A stretch of 16,818 nucleotides of DNA from JAFGOM01 sp964428385 (GCA_964428385.1 CAYRYR010000057.1:1-16818), one strand, 5' to 3'. Positions 1 to 7,826 are shown, numbered from the stretch's first letter. Notes: generated from the sequence alone by a model not told the origin. A program made the numbers and translations.

Positions 1-11
1 ATTAACGAAAC

Positions 12-18
12 AAAAAAA
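12..18 (-). terminator. Poly-T tract after the thermosome gene
   Basis: On the minus strand seven consecutive T follow a CCCC run, 21 to 27 bases beyond the thermosome stop codon, and a second short T run follows. Archaeal RNA polymerase terminates at such oligo-T stretches without needing a hairpin. Function is inferred from position and composition only. Confidence 0.45.
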
Positions 19-38
19 GGGGAAATCGGTGGTGAAAC

Positions 39-1697
39 TTACATCATGCCGGGCATTCCGCCCATGCCATTCATTCCGCCCATACCACCCATTTCATCCA
101 TGCCACCCATATCAGGTGCAGATGACTTGGCTGATGCGATGATATCGTCTATTCTGAGGATCATGATAGCAGCTTCTGCTGCACTGGCAATTGCCTGTGT
201 CTTGACACGCAGTGGCTCAAGGACTCCTTCTTTTGCCATATCTGAAGGCTTACCCTCAAAGACGTTCAGACCTGTAGTCTTATTTCCTGCTTCATGTGAA
301 GCACGGAGTGCCACAAGCATATCAATAGGATCGAGACCTGCATTCTCTGCAAGAGTCCGTGGTATTATCTCAAGTGAGTTAGCAAACGCTTCAATTGCAA
401 GCTGAATACGTCCACCAACAGTTGCTGCATATTCACGAAGTCTTAGTGAGAGTTCTATCTCAGGTGCTCCGCCACCGGCAACACATTTCTTGTCCTCAAG
501 AACAACACCAACGACACGAATTGCATCTTCCATGGCACGGTCAAGTTCTGCAACAACATGCTCAGTTCCTGCACGGATGATAAGTGAGACCGCTTTCGGG
601 TTCTTACAGTCTTCAACAAAGATCATCTCTTCACCAGAGACTTTACGTTCCTCAACAATCCCTGCTTTTCCGAGTTCAATGTCACCAATCGCATCAATGC
701 TTGATACAACTGAGGCACCGGTTGCACGGGCAAGTTTCTCCATGTCACTCTTCTTGACACGGCGTACTGCAAGTATCTTTGCTTTTGAGAGGTAATGCTG
801 GGCAATGTCGTCAATCCCCTTCTGACAGAAGACGACATTTGCACCTGATGCAATTATCTTATCAACAATGCCCTTTATCATCCGTTCTTCTTCATCAAGG
901 AATGCCTGAAGCTGGTCCGGACTTGTGATGTTTATCTCTGCGTCAACTTCGGTCTTTTTGAACTCGACTGCTGCATTGAGTAGGAGTATCTTTGCATTCG
1001 ATACTTTTGCAGGCATGCCAGGATGAACACGTTCCTTATCGATGATCATGCCTTCAATTATCTCTGAATCTTCAATGGATCCGCCAACTTTCTTCTCGAT
1101 CTTAATGTTCTCGATATCAACGGTTCCATCTTCCTCAGCGACCATGCTGACAGCCTTGACGACAAGAGCACAGAGTTTCTCTTTTGATGCCTCTGCACCC
1201 TTACCTGTCATTGCCGTCTCTGCTATTTTCTTAAGGATGTCTGTATCCCCTGGTTTTACATCGATAGCAAAACTCTTGAGGAGTTCCTGTGCCTTTATTG
1301 CTGCCTGACGGTATCCCTGTGCAATGACTGTCGGGTGGACATCCTGCTCAAGAAGATCTTCAGATCTCTTTAAGAGTTCTCCTGCAATAACAACCGCTGT
1401 GGTAGTTCCGTCGCCGACTTCATCATCCTGAGTCTTTGCAACTTCTACCATCATCTTTGCTGCCGGGTGCTCGATATCCATCTCTTTGAGGATTGTTACA
1501 CCATCGTTGGTGATAACGATATCACCGATGGTATCAACGAGCATCTTGTCCATTCCCTTAGGACCCAGAGTGGTCCTGACTGCATTTGCGACTGCCTTTG
1601 CTGCAGTGATGTTCATTCCCTGTGCATCACGGCCACGTGTCCGTGAACTACCCTCTTTTAGGATATATATAGGTTGTCCTCCAAGTTGTGTAGACAT
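39..1697 (-). CDS. thsA: Thermosome subunit (group II chaperonin)
   Basis: ATP-driven cytosolic chaperonin subunit that builds a double-ring folding chamber with a built-in lid. The 552-residue product has the family's usual length. Visible group II motifs are TTLGPKGMDKML and NDGVTILKEM near the N-terminus, the nucleotide-binding GDGTTTAVV, the C-terminal equatorial GGGAPEIELS, and a Gly-Met-rich tail ending in GMPGMM. An ATG seven codons further upstream is open. I chose the ATG at 1697 because a GGAG Shine-Dalgarno (1705-1708) sits seven bases before it and the protein then begins MSTQLGGQPI, as relatives do. The gene has its own TATA box just upstream and a poly-T tract after its stop. 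The family assignment is secure; the subunit letter is not determinable from one gene. Confidence 0.96.
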   Translation of the reverse strand: MSTQLGGQPIYILKEGSSRTRGRDAQGMNITAAKAVANAVRTTLGPKGMDKMLVDTIGDIVITNDGVTILKEMDIEHPAAKMMVEVAKTQDDEVGDGTTTAVVIAGELLKRSEDLLEQDVHPTVIAQGYRQAAIKAQELLKSFAIDVKPGDTDILKKIAETAMTGKGAEASKEKLCALVVKAVSMVAEEDGTVDIENIKIEKKVGGSIEDSEIIEGMIIDKERVHPGMPAKVSNAKILLLNAAVEFKKTEVDAEINITSPDQLQAFLDEEERMIKGIVDKIIASGANVVFCQKGIDDIAQHYLSKAKILAVRRVKKSDMEKLARATGASVVSSIDAIGDIELGKAGIVEERKVSGEEMIFVEDCKNPKAVSLIIRAGTEHVVAELDRAMEDAIRVVGVVLEDKKCVAGGGAPEIELSLRLREYAATVGGRIQLAIEAFANSLEIIPRTLAENAGLDPIDMLVALRASHEAGNKTTGLNVFEGKPSDMAKEGVLEPLRVKTQAIASAAEAAIMILRIDDIIASAKSSAPDMGGMDEMGGMGGMNGMGGMPGMM

Positions 1698-1704
1698 GTA
1701 ATTT

Positions 1705-1708
1705 CTCC
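1705..1708 (-). promoter_or_regulatory. Ribosome binding site deciding the thermosome start
   Basis: GGAG on the minus strand with seven bases to the ATG at 1697. It supports that ATG over the upstream in-frame ATG at 1718, which lies about where transcription would begin and has no comparable site. Confidence 0.65.
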
Positions 1709-1736
1709 AATTGTGCATTAACGTGGGTCAGGGGGT

Positions 1737-1747
1737 CTATATATAAG
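1737..1747 (-). promoter_or_regulatory. Thermosome promoter TATA box
   Basis: The minus strand reads CTTATATATAG, close to the archaeal TATA consensus, preceded by CCAAA, which resembles a purine-rich BRE. Its centre lies about 45 bases before the chosen thermosome ATG, predicting a start of transcription near 1717 and a leader of about 20 bases that includes the GGAG site. The same bases encode the last residues and stop codon of the upstream regulator gene. Confidence 0.75.
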
Positions 1748-2672
1748 TTTGGGGAGTGATCATCTCGATCAGGTCTTCTGCTTCCTCAAGATGTAAAAGA
1801 GTCTCCTCACCAACAACCAATGTTTTTCCGACTCGCCGCTGTCGGTTATCATCTGTTGCAACACACATCGCATGCATCCCTGTCACTTCAGATATATTGC
1901 CAATGATTTCAGCGCGCCTGATGATTTTTTGAGCCCTGCCATATCCCGTCAGAATTGTTTGATCGTCATATACAATCATCGCCTGAAAAGGAGCCCGATG
2001 CATGGCATGGAGTTTCAGACCCAGGTCAGAAAGAACCTGTGCAAAGGCCGCATCCGTTTCATCGGCCCGGATATCAGTTCTCCCTTCAAACTGCGAATCA
2101 TAATCCAGGAGTTCTATCGATTCAATAACTCCATGGTCAAATGTCTCCTCAATTTTTATTGCGATCTCTATTGTTGTCCCCATGCCTGATTCGTACTTGG
2201 ATATTGTCCGTCGTGAAACCCCGAGCATATGAGCCATATCGCCAAGGGAAAGATGATGTGTCTCCCGCAACTCATGAAACCGCTCTCCTGATATATTTAC
2301 ATACAATCCACCTGGTGAGGCATATATGAGCGGGGGAGATTCTTCAACAAAAAAGTCGTGAAGTGTGGCATAGTTTATGGCATATATTCCGTATCTGACA
2401 TAGACTGCTCCACGTTCCAATTCTGTATCACGTGCCCTCTCCCCAATAATGAGGGGAGAACCACTAATGTATCGTGCAATCTGGTCAAGATCAAATGCAA
2501 TCTCCTCACTAACGCTATCGATATGAGAGACAACCTTCATAATGATGATTTCTTCTCCATTACTTGCAACGATGTCAAAGGATTTTGGACGCATTGAGAA
2601 TTGCTCTGACACCTGAAAACCTGCAAGCAGCATCACGCTGATAACATTGTTGAGGAGACGTTCCTGAGACAT
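1737..2672 (-). CDS. XRE-type HTH regulator of the archaeal COG1395 type
   Basis: A 311-residue DNA-binding protein, close to the usual length of this conserved euryarchaeal family of putative transcriptional regulators. Residues 132-162 form a Cro/C1-type helix-turn-helix, including LSLGDMAHMLGVSRRTIS followed by KYESG. The N-terminal 110 residues (for example SFDIVASNG and IIIMKVVSH) resemble the conserved N-terminal domain of the family, and a further mixed domain follows the HTH. The ATG at 2672 gives the N-terminus expected of relatives; its Shine-Dalgarno (AAAGG very close to ATG) is weak. It lies directly upstream of the thermosome gene on the same strand and its final codons overlap that gene's TATA box. 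Its DNA target is unknown; regulation of the thermosome gene would be speculation from position alone. Confidence 0.85.
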   Translation of the reverse strand: MSQERLLNNVISVMLLAGFQVSEQFSMRPKSFDIVASNGEEIIIMKVVSHIDSVSEEIAFDLDQIARYISGSPLIIGERARDTELERGAVYVRYGIYAINYATLHDFFVEESPPLIYASPGGLYVNISGERFHELRETHHLSLGDMAHMLGVSRRTISKYESGMGTTIEIAIKIEETFDHGVIESIELLDYDSQFEGRTDIRADETDAAFAQVLSDLGLKLHAMHRAPFQAMIVYDDQTILTGYGRAQKIIRRAEIIGNISEVTGMHAMCVATDDNRQRRVGKTLVVGEETLLHLEEAEDLIEMITPQTYI

Positions 2673-2776
2673 AGGCCTTTGATAGCATTAGGAGAGAAGC
2701 AGTAATGAAGATGTAGGTTTCCTGATTGTGGTACCTGACACAAAGAGAGATAATGCCTACTGATGACATACTCTCT

Positions 2777-3121
2777 TCACAAGCCTCGTGCAGTTGGACA
2801 TTCATGGCACCTCTGCGTTACAGAGAGTCTGATTATCTGTCCCGTAAATGGATCAATCCAAATCGTGAGTACTGATGTATACTGCTCTCTTTTAGGAGGT
2901 GATGCTGTGTGAGAATCCGGATAGTATACAGGTAAAAAACCCTCTGTATCAGGGAATGGTATTTCCTGCATTGCCGGCGAGCAGGGTACTTTCGGATAGA
3001 CAAGAAAGATAATGCAGAGGTTAGCAGTACTTATAGAAGAATTCCATGCAGTCCCTAATACATCTACAACTCCCAAAGGTGTAGAATCTATGAATGTATA
3101 CAAAACAGGTCGCAAATGCAA
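2777..3121 (-). CDS. Possible small hypothetical protein or gene remnant
   Basis: An open frame of 114 codons that begins only with TTG; its first ATG is at 2971 and would leave 64 residues. I do not recognise it. The C-terminal half contains LTIWIDPFTGQIIRL, faintly like the strand-turn-strand of PepSY-type domains. No Shine-Dalgarno stands before either start. A symmetric AT-rich element at about 3137-3149 could serve as a TATA box for this frame, but it fits tiaS better. It may be a decayed gene, or not coding at all. Confidence 0.2.
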   Translation of the reverse strand: MHLRPVLYTFIDSTPLGVVDVLGTAWNSSISTANLCIIFLVYPKVPCSPAMQEIPFPDTEGFLPVYYPDSHTASPPKREQYTSVLTIWIDPFTGQIIRLSVTQRCHECPTARGL

Positions 3122-3136
3122 CGAAATATTACATCT

Positions 3137-3149
3137 TAATATTTAAAAC
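3137..3149 (+). promoter_or_regulatory. TATA box for tiaS
   Basis: TAATATTTAAAAC contains TATTTAAAA, a good archaeal TATA element centred about 47 bases before the tiaS ATG. It predicts transcription starting near 3169 and a leader of about 20 bases, which holds AAAGGAA (3177-3183), a plausible ribosome binding site. Confidence 0.6.
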
Positions 3150-3190
3150 TTCGCAAAAATCAATGAAACTGCTTTTAAAGGAACATTTGC

Positions 3191-4432
3191 ATGTTTATTG
3201 GCATTGATGACACTGATTCTGCTGACGGTATGTGCACGACGTATCTTGGCGCACTCCTTATCAGGAACCTGGAAAAAGAAGGAGCAGATGTCAGACGGGC
3301 GTTTCTCATCAGGCTTAATCCTACTGTCCCGTACAAGACACGGGGCAACGCAGCTGTCTGCATTGAGGCATATGGTGATTGTGACCGGATATTTGCCACT
3401 ACATGTGATCTTGTCGAACAGTACGCAGAGTTTTCATGTGAAAAGACGAATCCCGGTGTTGTTATAGCAATGGAACGCGGACCGGTTTTTTGGTATGAAC
3501 GATGTGTCAGAGAGTATGTAACAATACAGGAGGCTCTTTCTCTCATCACCGGCAGAGGCATGATCTACCGTGGATGGAAGAACTGCCGTGGTCTCATAGG
3601 TGCCTCAGCAGCTGTTTCTGCAGATCTATCTGACTCCACCTGGGAAGTGATTGCCTACCGAGAGGAAGAGCGACTGAAAACACCCCGGCAGATAGATGCT
3701 GTAAGTATCTTTTCAGCGGATGCTGCGACCCGTCCACATACCTGGGATTCAGTTGATCACAAGAATCATGTGGTGGTATGTGTCCCGCACACACCAGATC
3801 CGGTTCTCTATGGAATTCGTGGTGAGAGCCCGTTTTTCGTTTCACAGGCTGCAGGATCGATATTATCAGAACCTATTGGAATATCACAGCTGTGGTGCAC
3901 GAACCAGGGAACTGATTCCCATCTGATACCCGGGAATATCGGGCATCTTATAGAAGGTTCATCTTATTTCCTCACCGGTACTGTCACCTCACCTCCTCAT
4001 ACCGGAAGGGGAGGGCACGTCACATTTAGCATAACTGGAAAACAAGACGCCGGATCCGACAAAGAAGATACTATCACTTGCATTGCATATGAACCAACGA
4101 AAGGGTTTCGGGATGCTGTACGGGCGCTCATTTCCGGTGATCTGATATGTGTTGCAGGAAGTTATCTCAGAGGGAGCATAAACCTTGAGAAATTTCAGCT
4201 TATTGTTCCTGCCCGCCACCAGGTTTTGGAGGCACCAGAATGCCCGGCGTGTTTGCGCCTGATGACCAGTGCAGGAACAAACAAGGGATACAAGTGCCGC
4301 AGGTGTGGATGCAGGAGAAATGATCCGGTCATTAAAGAGATGGAGAGGCACATCAGCCCTGGCTGGTACGAAGTCCCACCAATTGCGAGACGACACCTCT
4401 CTCGACCACTTATCCGTGATCTTCGCGATTGA
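3191..4432 (+). CDS. tiaS: tRNA(Ile2) 2-agmatinylcytidine synthetase TiaS
   Basis: Modifies C34 of the CAU-anticodon tRNA-Ile2 with agmatine, using ATP, so that the tRNA reads AUA codons as isoleucine; an essential archaeal enzyme. The 413-residue protein has the family's full architecture: the N-terminal kinase-like signature IGIDDTDS (residues 3-10), the conserved region RLNPTVPYKTRGNA (41-54), the central TNQGTDSHL (237-245), an OB-fold segment at about 258-340, and a C-terminal zinc ribbon with Cys351, Cys354, Cys369 and Cys372. The ATG at 3191 is supported by the purine-rich AAAGGAA upstream and by the expected N-terminal MFIGIDDTDS. The gene stands alone behind its own promoter. Confidence 0.96.
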   Translation: MFIGIDDTDSADGMCTTYLGALLIRNLEKEGADVRRAFLIRLNPTVPYKTRGNAAVCIEAYGDCDRIFATTCDLVEQYAEFSCEKTNPGVVIAMERGPVFWYERCVREYVTIQEALSLITGRGMIYRGWKNCRGLIGASAAVSADLSDSTWEVIAYREEERLKTPRQIDAVSIFSADAATRPHTWDSVDHKNHVVVCVPHTPDPVLYGIRGESPFFVSQAAGSILSEPIGISQLWCTNQGTDSHLIPGNIGHLIEGSSYFLTGTVTSPPHTGRGGHVTFSITGKQDAGSDKEDTITCIAYEPTKGFRDAVRALISGDLICVAGSYLRGSINLEKFQLIVPARHQVLEAPECPACLRLMTSAGTNKGYKCRRCGCRRNDPVIKEMERHISPGWYEVPPIARRHLSRPLIRDLRD

Positions 4433-4485
4433 GCACCATGAGCACCCATCCAGATAATAACTAGTAAGATCTCATAATTCTGGTA

Positions 4486-4671
4486 ATGCCTGTCGTACAG
4501 ATACATATGGGAAGAGGAAGGACAACTGAACAGAAACGAGTGGTTGCACAACAGATAACAGATATAATTGCAGAGCAATTTCATGTATCTCCCGATATGG
4601 TGACCATCCTCTTTTCTGAATTGGAAAAAGACCAGATAGCAAAAGCAGGTGTCCTCTTCTCAGATACATAA
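4486..4671 (+). CDS. 4-oxalocrotonate tautomerase family protein
   Basis: A 61-residue member of the tautomerase superfamily, typical in length for the small 4-OT type. After removal of Met the chain starts with proline (MPVVQIHMGRGRT), the catalytic base of the family. Arg at positions 10 and 12 and the segment VTILFSELEKD match the family pattern. In bacteria such enzymes act on 2-hydroxymuconate, but methanogens lack that pathway as far as I know, so the substrate here is unknown. No clear Shine-Dalgarno precedes the ATG. It lies 53 bases after tiaS and may be co-transcribed or have a weak promoter of its own. Confidence 0.85.
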   Translation: MPVVQIHMGRGRTTEQKRVVAQQITDIIAEQFHVSPDMVTILFSELEKDQIAKAGVLFSDT

Positions 4672-4764
4672 TTTTCATCTGATAGAGCGTTCCTGGCCGG
4701 TGTGAAAGGTCCTGTTTACAAGAATTATTTCTTGGATTAGCAGTTACCAGACTATCCTATCTGG

Positions 4765-4771
4765 TTTATAT
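4765..4771 (+). promoter_or_regulatory. TATA box for the dys-pyrF operon
   Basis: TTTATAT, a near-consensus archaeal TATA element, centred about 46 bases before the dys ATG. It predicts a transcript start near 4793 and a leader of about 20 bases containing GAGG. Confidence 0.65.
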
Positions 4772-4813
4772 GGAAGGCCTGAGTACTTACCATCAGAGGT
4801 TAAAGAAATACGC

Positions 4814-5740
4814 ATGGAATGTGGCGATCCTGTCAGACAGGTGCATCTGGCCCCGGGGATGAGTGTCGATGAACTTCTCAAAACTATCGGGAATGCCGGT
4901 GCATATAACGGGGGGGCAATAGCAAAGGCAGCACAAATCTACCAGACAATGCTTGAGGATGCTGATACAACCACGTTTATAGGGCTTGCAGGAGCGATGG
5001 TTCCTGCCGGTATGGGAGGAATCATCAGTGATCTTATCAAAGACGGTCATGTCGATGTTCTGGTCTCGACCGGAGCAAACCTTACTCATGACGTCATTGA
5101 AGCAATTGGCTGTCATCATTACCGGGGTTCTGCAATCTGCAATGATATAGAACTCCGTCATGACGAGATAAACCGGATCTACGACATTTATCTTCCAAAT
5201 GAGGCATTTTCCAAATTTGAGGAGTTCCTCCAGGAGACCTATAGTAATCTTTCTGACGGCTCCGTTTTGTCTATTTCACAACTGATGAGGTTTCTCGGCG
5301 AGAACCTTGATTCAGGTATATTATCTACTGCAGCAGCGCATGATGTTCCGGTCTTTTGTCCGGCAGTACAGGACTCGATGATAGGACTTCAGTACTGGTT
5401 ATATGCACAGACACACCATGTAACCGTGGATGCATTTGCTGATATGACACAGATAATTGATATCTGTTTTAATGCAAAACGAGCAGGAGCCCTTTTCATT
5501 GGAGGAGGAGTACCCAAAAATTTCATCCTTCAGAGCATGCTCATGACCGAAAACGGATTTTCGTATGCAGTTCAGCTGACCGGAGACCGACCTGATTTAG
5601 GTGGACTCTCTGGTGCTACCCTTGATGAAGCACGTTCATGGGGAAAAGTTGAGGAGGACGCAGAGACGATGACCGTCTATGGAGATGCAACAATTACACT
5701 CCCGCTTCTTGTTGCAGCCGTTCTGGAGCGGATACAATGA
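4814..5740 (+). CDS. dys: Deoxyhypusine synthase
   Basis: Transfers the aminobutyl group of spermidine, in an NAD-dependent reaction, to a lysine of translation factor aIF5A, the first step of hypusine formation. The 308-residue protein shows the family motifs in order: FIGLAGAMVPAGMGG (55-69), VLVSTGANLTHDVIEAIG (82-99), FCPAVQDSMIG (181-191), GGGVPKNFIL (230-239) with Lys235 as the expected active-site lysine that carries the enzyme-substrate imine, and SGATLDEARSWGKV (266-279). The last codon overlaps the start of pyrF by four bases (ATGA), indicating translational coupling. The ATG used lies about 20 bases past the predicted transcript start. Confidence 0.95.
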   Translation: MECGDPVRQVHLAPGMSVDELLKTIGNAGAYNGGAIAKAAQIYQTMLEDADTTTFIGLAGAMVPAGMGGIISDLIKDGHVDVLVSTGANLTHDVIEAIGCHHYRGSAICNDIELRHDEINRIYDIYLPNEAFSKFEEFLQETYSNLSDGSVLSISQLMRFLGENLDSGILSTAAAHDVPVFCPAVQDSMIGLQYWLYAQTHHVTVDAFADMTQIIDICFNAKRAGALFIGGGVPKNFILQSMLMTENGFSYAVQLTGDRPDLGGLSGATLDEARSWGKVEEDAETMTVYGDATITLPLLVAAVLERIQ

Positions 5741-6372
5741 GTGATCTCATTCTTGCTCTTGACCTCACCGATGCAAAAAAGGCAGTAGATCTAGCAAAAA
5801 AGACTGCTCCCTTTCTTGATGCCATTAAAGTCGGGTATCCGCTCATTCTTGCAGCCGGCCTTGCGGTTGTCGATGACCTGCTTGCCTGTGGGTTACCCAT
5901 CATTGCAGATTTCAAGGTTGCTGATATCCCAAATACGAATTATCTCATTGCAGAACAGGTATTTAAATCAGGGATTTTTGGTATTATATGTCATGGTTTT
6001 ACCGGCTCTGATTCGATAACTGCCTGTGTTGATGTGGCACACGATGCCGGGGGTGAATGCTATGTGGTCTGTGAGATGAGTCATCTGGGTGCAGAAGAGT
6101 TCTTCCATCACGGTACTGCTGAAAGGATAGCGGCTCTGGCAACCGGATGCGGTGCAGATGGAATTATTGCTCCTGCTACGAGACCTGAACGCACACAGAT
6201 GTTGCGCGAGATTATCGGGTCAAAAAAGATACTTTCCCCTGGTGTTGGTGCTCAGGGTGGTGATGCTGCCAGTATCTCTGCATTTGTCGATGGAATTATC
6301 ATCGGCAGAGGGATTTATGAAGCAGAGGATCCGAAAGCTGCTGCTGCCAGGTATGCAATGGCCTGCCGATGA
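5737..6372 (+). CDS. pyrF: Orotidine 5'-phosphate decarboxylase
   Basis: Decarboxylates OMP to UMP, the last step of de novo pyrimidine synthesis, in the cytosol. The 211-residue length fits archaeal members. Visible active-site elements are ALDL (Asp9), KVGYPL (Lys31), the signature IIADFKVADIPNTN (55-68) carrying the Asp-Lys-Asp array (Asp58, Lys60, Asp63), and the phosphate-binding LSPGVGAQGG and IIGRGIY near the C-terminus. The start overlaps the dys stop by four bases, so the two are almost certainly one transcript, though the functions are not obviously linked. A poly-T tract follows about 105 bases downstream. Confidence 0.95.
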   Translation: MSDLILALDLTDAKKAVDLAKKTAPFLDAIKVGYPLILAAGLAVVDDLLACGLPIIADFKVADIPNTNYLIAEQVFKSGIFGIICHGFTGSDSITACVDVAHDAGGECYVVCEMSHLGAEEFFHHGTAERIAALATGCGADGIIAPATRPERTQMLREIIGSKKILSPGVGAQGGDAASISAFVDGIIIGRGIYEAEDPKAAAARYAMACR

Positions 6373-6476
6373 TGAGTTGAGTCGATCTGAATGGTGATGA
6401 ACCCTATGAGTCAGCTGAGGCAGGCTGCTACCACCAAAAAATCTGGTCCTCTCCGGATATCATCAGTTTACGATGG

Positions 6477-6490
6477 TTTTTTTACATAAT
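6477..6490 (+). promoter_or_regulatory. Poly-T tract and TATA-like element before the zinc-protein operon
   Basis: Seven T (6477-6483) run into ACATAAT. The T tract could end the dys-pyrF transcript. The TTTACATAA part, centred about 24 bases before the ATG at 6508, is placed as a TATA box for a leaderless transcript; no Shine-Dalgarno precedes that ATG. Both roles are inferred from position. Confidence 0.4.
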
Positions 6491-6507
6491 CGCACTGATA
6501 ATGTTGT

Positions 6508-6870
6508 ATGATATGGAGTGAGGAGCAGCTACAAATTTCCCGGAACTATTCTTCCTTACAGGATGTGCCGGTAACAGAACGCCGATATAAATGTCACACC
6601 TGTCATCTGGTTGTTGATACGGTTCCCTGTCCAAAGTGTGGTGAAGAACATCTAGAGATCATGTGCCCGCTTGATCACTGCAACTGTTCTCACGAGATTA
6701 TTACTGATATTGAATATTGCCCCCTCTGTGGAGCGCCAATCTGCCCTATCTGCGGATCGCATGATGTCATACAGATAAGCCGTGTCACCGGGTACCTGCA
6801 GGATGTTTCGGGCTGGAATGCAGGAAAACAACAGGAACTGAAAGATCGGAAACGATATACTGTTGTATGA
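6508..6870 (+). CDS. Stand-alone NrdD-tail-like zinc and glycyl-radical domain protein
   Basis: A 120-residue cysteine-rich protein. The C-terminal 45 residues read like the end of class III anaerobic ribonucleotide reductase (NrdD): a CPLCG/CPICG zinc knuckle (Cys71, Cys74, Cys79, Cys82), then ISRVTGYLQDVSGWNAGKQ and a terminal KDRKRY. In NrdD the equivalent of RVTGYL carries the radical glycine, here Gly95. The N-terminal part adds further cysteine pairs (Cys29/32, Cys41/44, Cys53/58/60), suggesting more metal sites. The roughly 500-residue catalytic barrel of NrdD is absent. It could be a spare radical domain, a regulator, or a zinc protein that kept only the fold. The start lacks a Shine-Dalgarno and is probably leaderless. 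Its stop overlaps the next gene's start (ATGA). Similarity is read by eye; function is inference. Confidence 0.75.
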   Translation: MIWSEEQLQISRNYSSLQDVPVTERRYKCHTCHLVVDTVPCPKCGEEHLEIMCPLDHCNCSHEIITDIEYCPLCGAPICPICGSHDVIQISRVTGYLQDVSGWNAGKQQELKDRKRYTVV

Positions 6871-7826
6871 GAATTTTCACCACAAAAGACACTCTTTTTA
6901 TCAGAGGAAAATGGAGAGCGGCAAGCACCGGGGTGTCCGGGGGAATCAGATCTGTGACCACTCTTCTGAACCATACTGTGCCACAGGATTTCTCGTCTTC
7001 ACCAGAACTCAGGATATCCCACCTTGCAGAACGAAAGGGATTTGACCCGGCAGGAACATTTGGGCTCCTGACAGCAGTCCCGATGAAGTTTCTCTGTATC
7101 GTTCAGATTGAGAAGATAACTGCATGTATAACGGCCGGAGCAACCCATCCGGATCCTGGCGGATACGGAACTATCAATATCATTATCTGTGCTGACGCTT
7201 TTCTCACTGATGCTGCTCTTCTTGACGCCATCATCACAGTAACCGAAGCAAAAACGAGTGCAATGAGACAGAGTGGGTATGACTCATGTGGAACCCTGAC
7301 TGATGCTGTCATCATAGCATCAGATATCAAGGGCAGTCATTCTGATATGCACAACTATGCCGGGAGTGGAACTGCCATTGGGGCATTGATAGATAAAGCT
7401 GTTCGGTTTGGTGTTTTTGAGGCTCTCAATCGGTTTAATGGCATCACACCCTGTACGTACCCGGCTTACTTTATCTACAGTTCAATCGGTGGTGGACACT
7501 GGTTTGAATGGAAAAGGGGCCCCTGCGAATATTATCCCTGTCATTTTGCAGGGCAACGATGTGATTACTGTTATTGTCCTCTCTATCCCTGCGAAGATGA
7601 GACCCTTGGAGAATGGGTCAAAAGCATTTCAGGTACGGACCGGGTATGGAGTTGTGCCAGGTGTATCCTGAATCACCAGCCGGTAGTGGTCGATCACCTC
7701 AAAAAGTTTCCTGAAGCTGGAATTACTGAGCTGAAACATCTCCTCTTTCAACATGGCCTTCCATCACGTCAAAAAAATCCTGGAACATTGCAGAATGCAA
7801 ATAAAAGTCAGGATACACCAGTATAA
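6867..7826 (+). CDS. cbiZ: CbiZ adenosylcobinamide amidohydrolase with C-terminal cysteine-rich domain
   Basis: CbiZ cleaves the aminopropanol tail of adenosylcobinamide to give adenosylcobyric acid, letting archaea salvage corrinoids for cobamide coenzymes needed by methanogen methyltransferases. Family motifs in the N-terminal 210 residues are SGGIRSVTTLLNHTVP (24-39), GLLTAVPM (66-73), ITAGATHP (88-95), GTLTDAVIIAS (142-152) and YAGSGTAIGALIDKAV (164-179). Residues 211-267 form a second domain with eight cysteines (220, 225, 232, 235, 237, 242, 263, 266) in the pattern HWFEWKRGPCEYYPC, CDYCYCPLYPC and WSCARC, matching the small cysteine-rich domain family known beside or fused to cobamide genes; it may bind metal. 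The final 35 residues are low-complexity. The start overlaps the preceding gene by four bases, so the pair is co-transcribed. Confidence 0.9.
   Translation: MRIFTTKDTLFIRGKWRAASTGVSGGIRSVTTLLNHTVPQDFSSSPELRISHLAERKGFDPAGTFGLLTAVPMKFLCIVQIEKITACITAGATHPDPGGYGTINIIICADAFLTDAALLDAIITVTEAKTSAMRQSGYDSCGTLTDAVIIASDIKGSHSDMHNYAGSGTAIGALIDKAVRFGVFEALNRFNGITPCTYPAYFIYSSIGGGHWFEWKRGPCEYYPCHFAGQRCDYCYCPLYPCEDETLGEWVKSISGTDRVWSCARCILNHQPVVVDHLKKFPEAGITELKHLLFQHGLPSRQKNPGTLQNANKSQDTPV

Larger units (their letters stand above)
2673..3190. other. Intergenic region between divergent genes, no secure gene
   Basis: This 518-base stretch separates the leftward regulator from rightward tiaS. Its right end holds the tiaS promoter. 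The remainder contains one open frame on the minus strand (separate low-confidence entry) and no convincing RNA gene or strong repeat. Confidence 0.6.

Noticed and set aside
2902..3012. A 36-codon plus-strand frame directly behind a perfect AGGAGG.
   Set aside because: Only two bases separate AGGAGG from the ATG, too close for normal initiation. No TATA box stands at the right distance and the peptide is unrecognised.
6508..6870. Calling this gene an anaerobic ribonucleotide reductase.
   Set aside because: Only the C-terminal zinc and radical-loop region is present; the catalytic domain is missing, so it cannot reduce nucleotides by itself.
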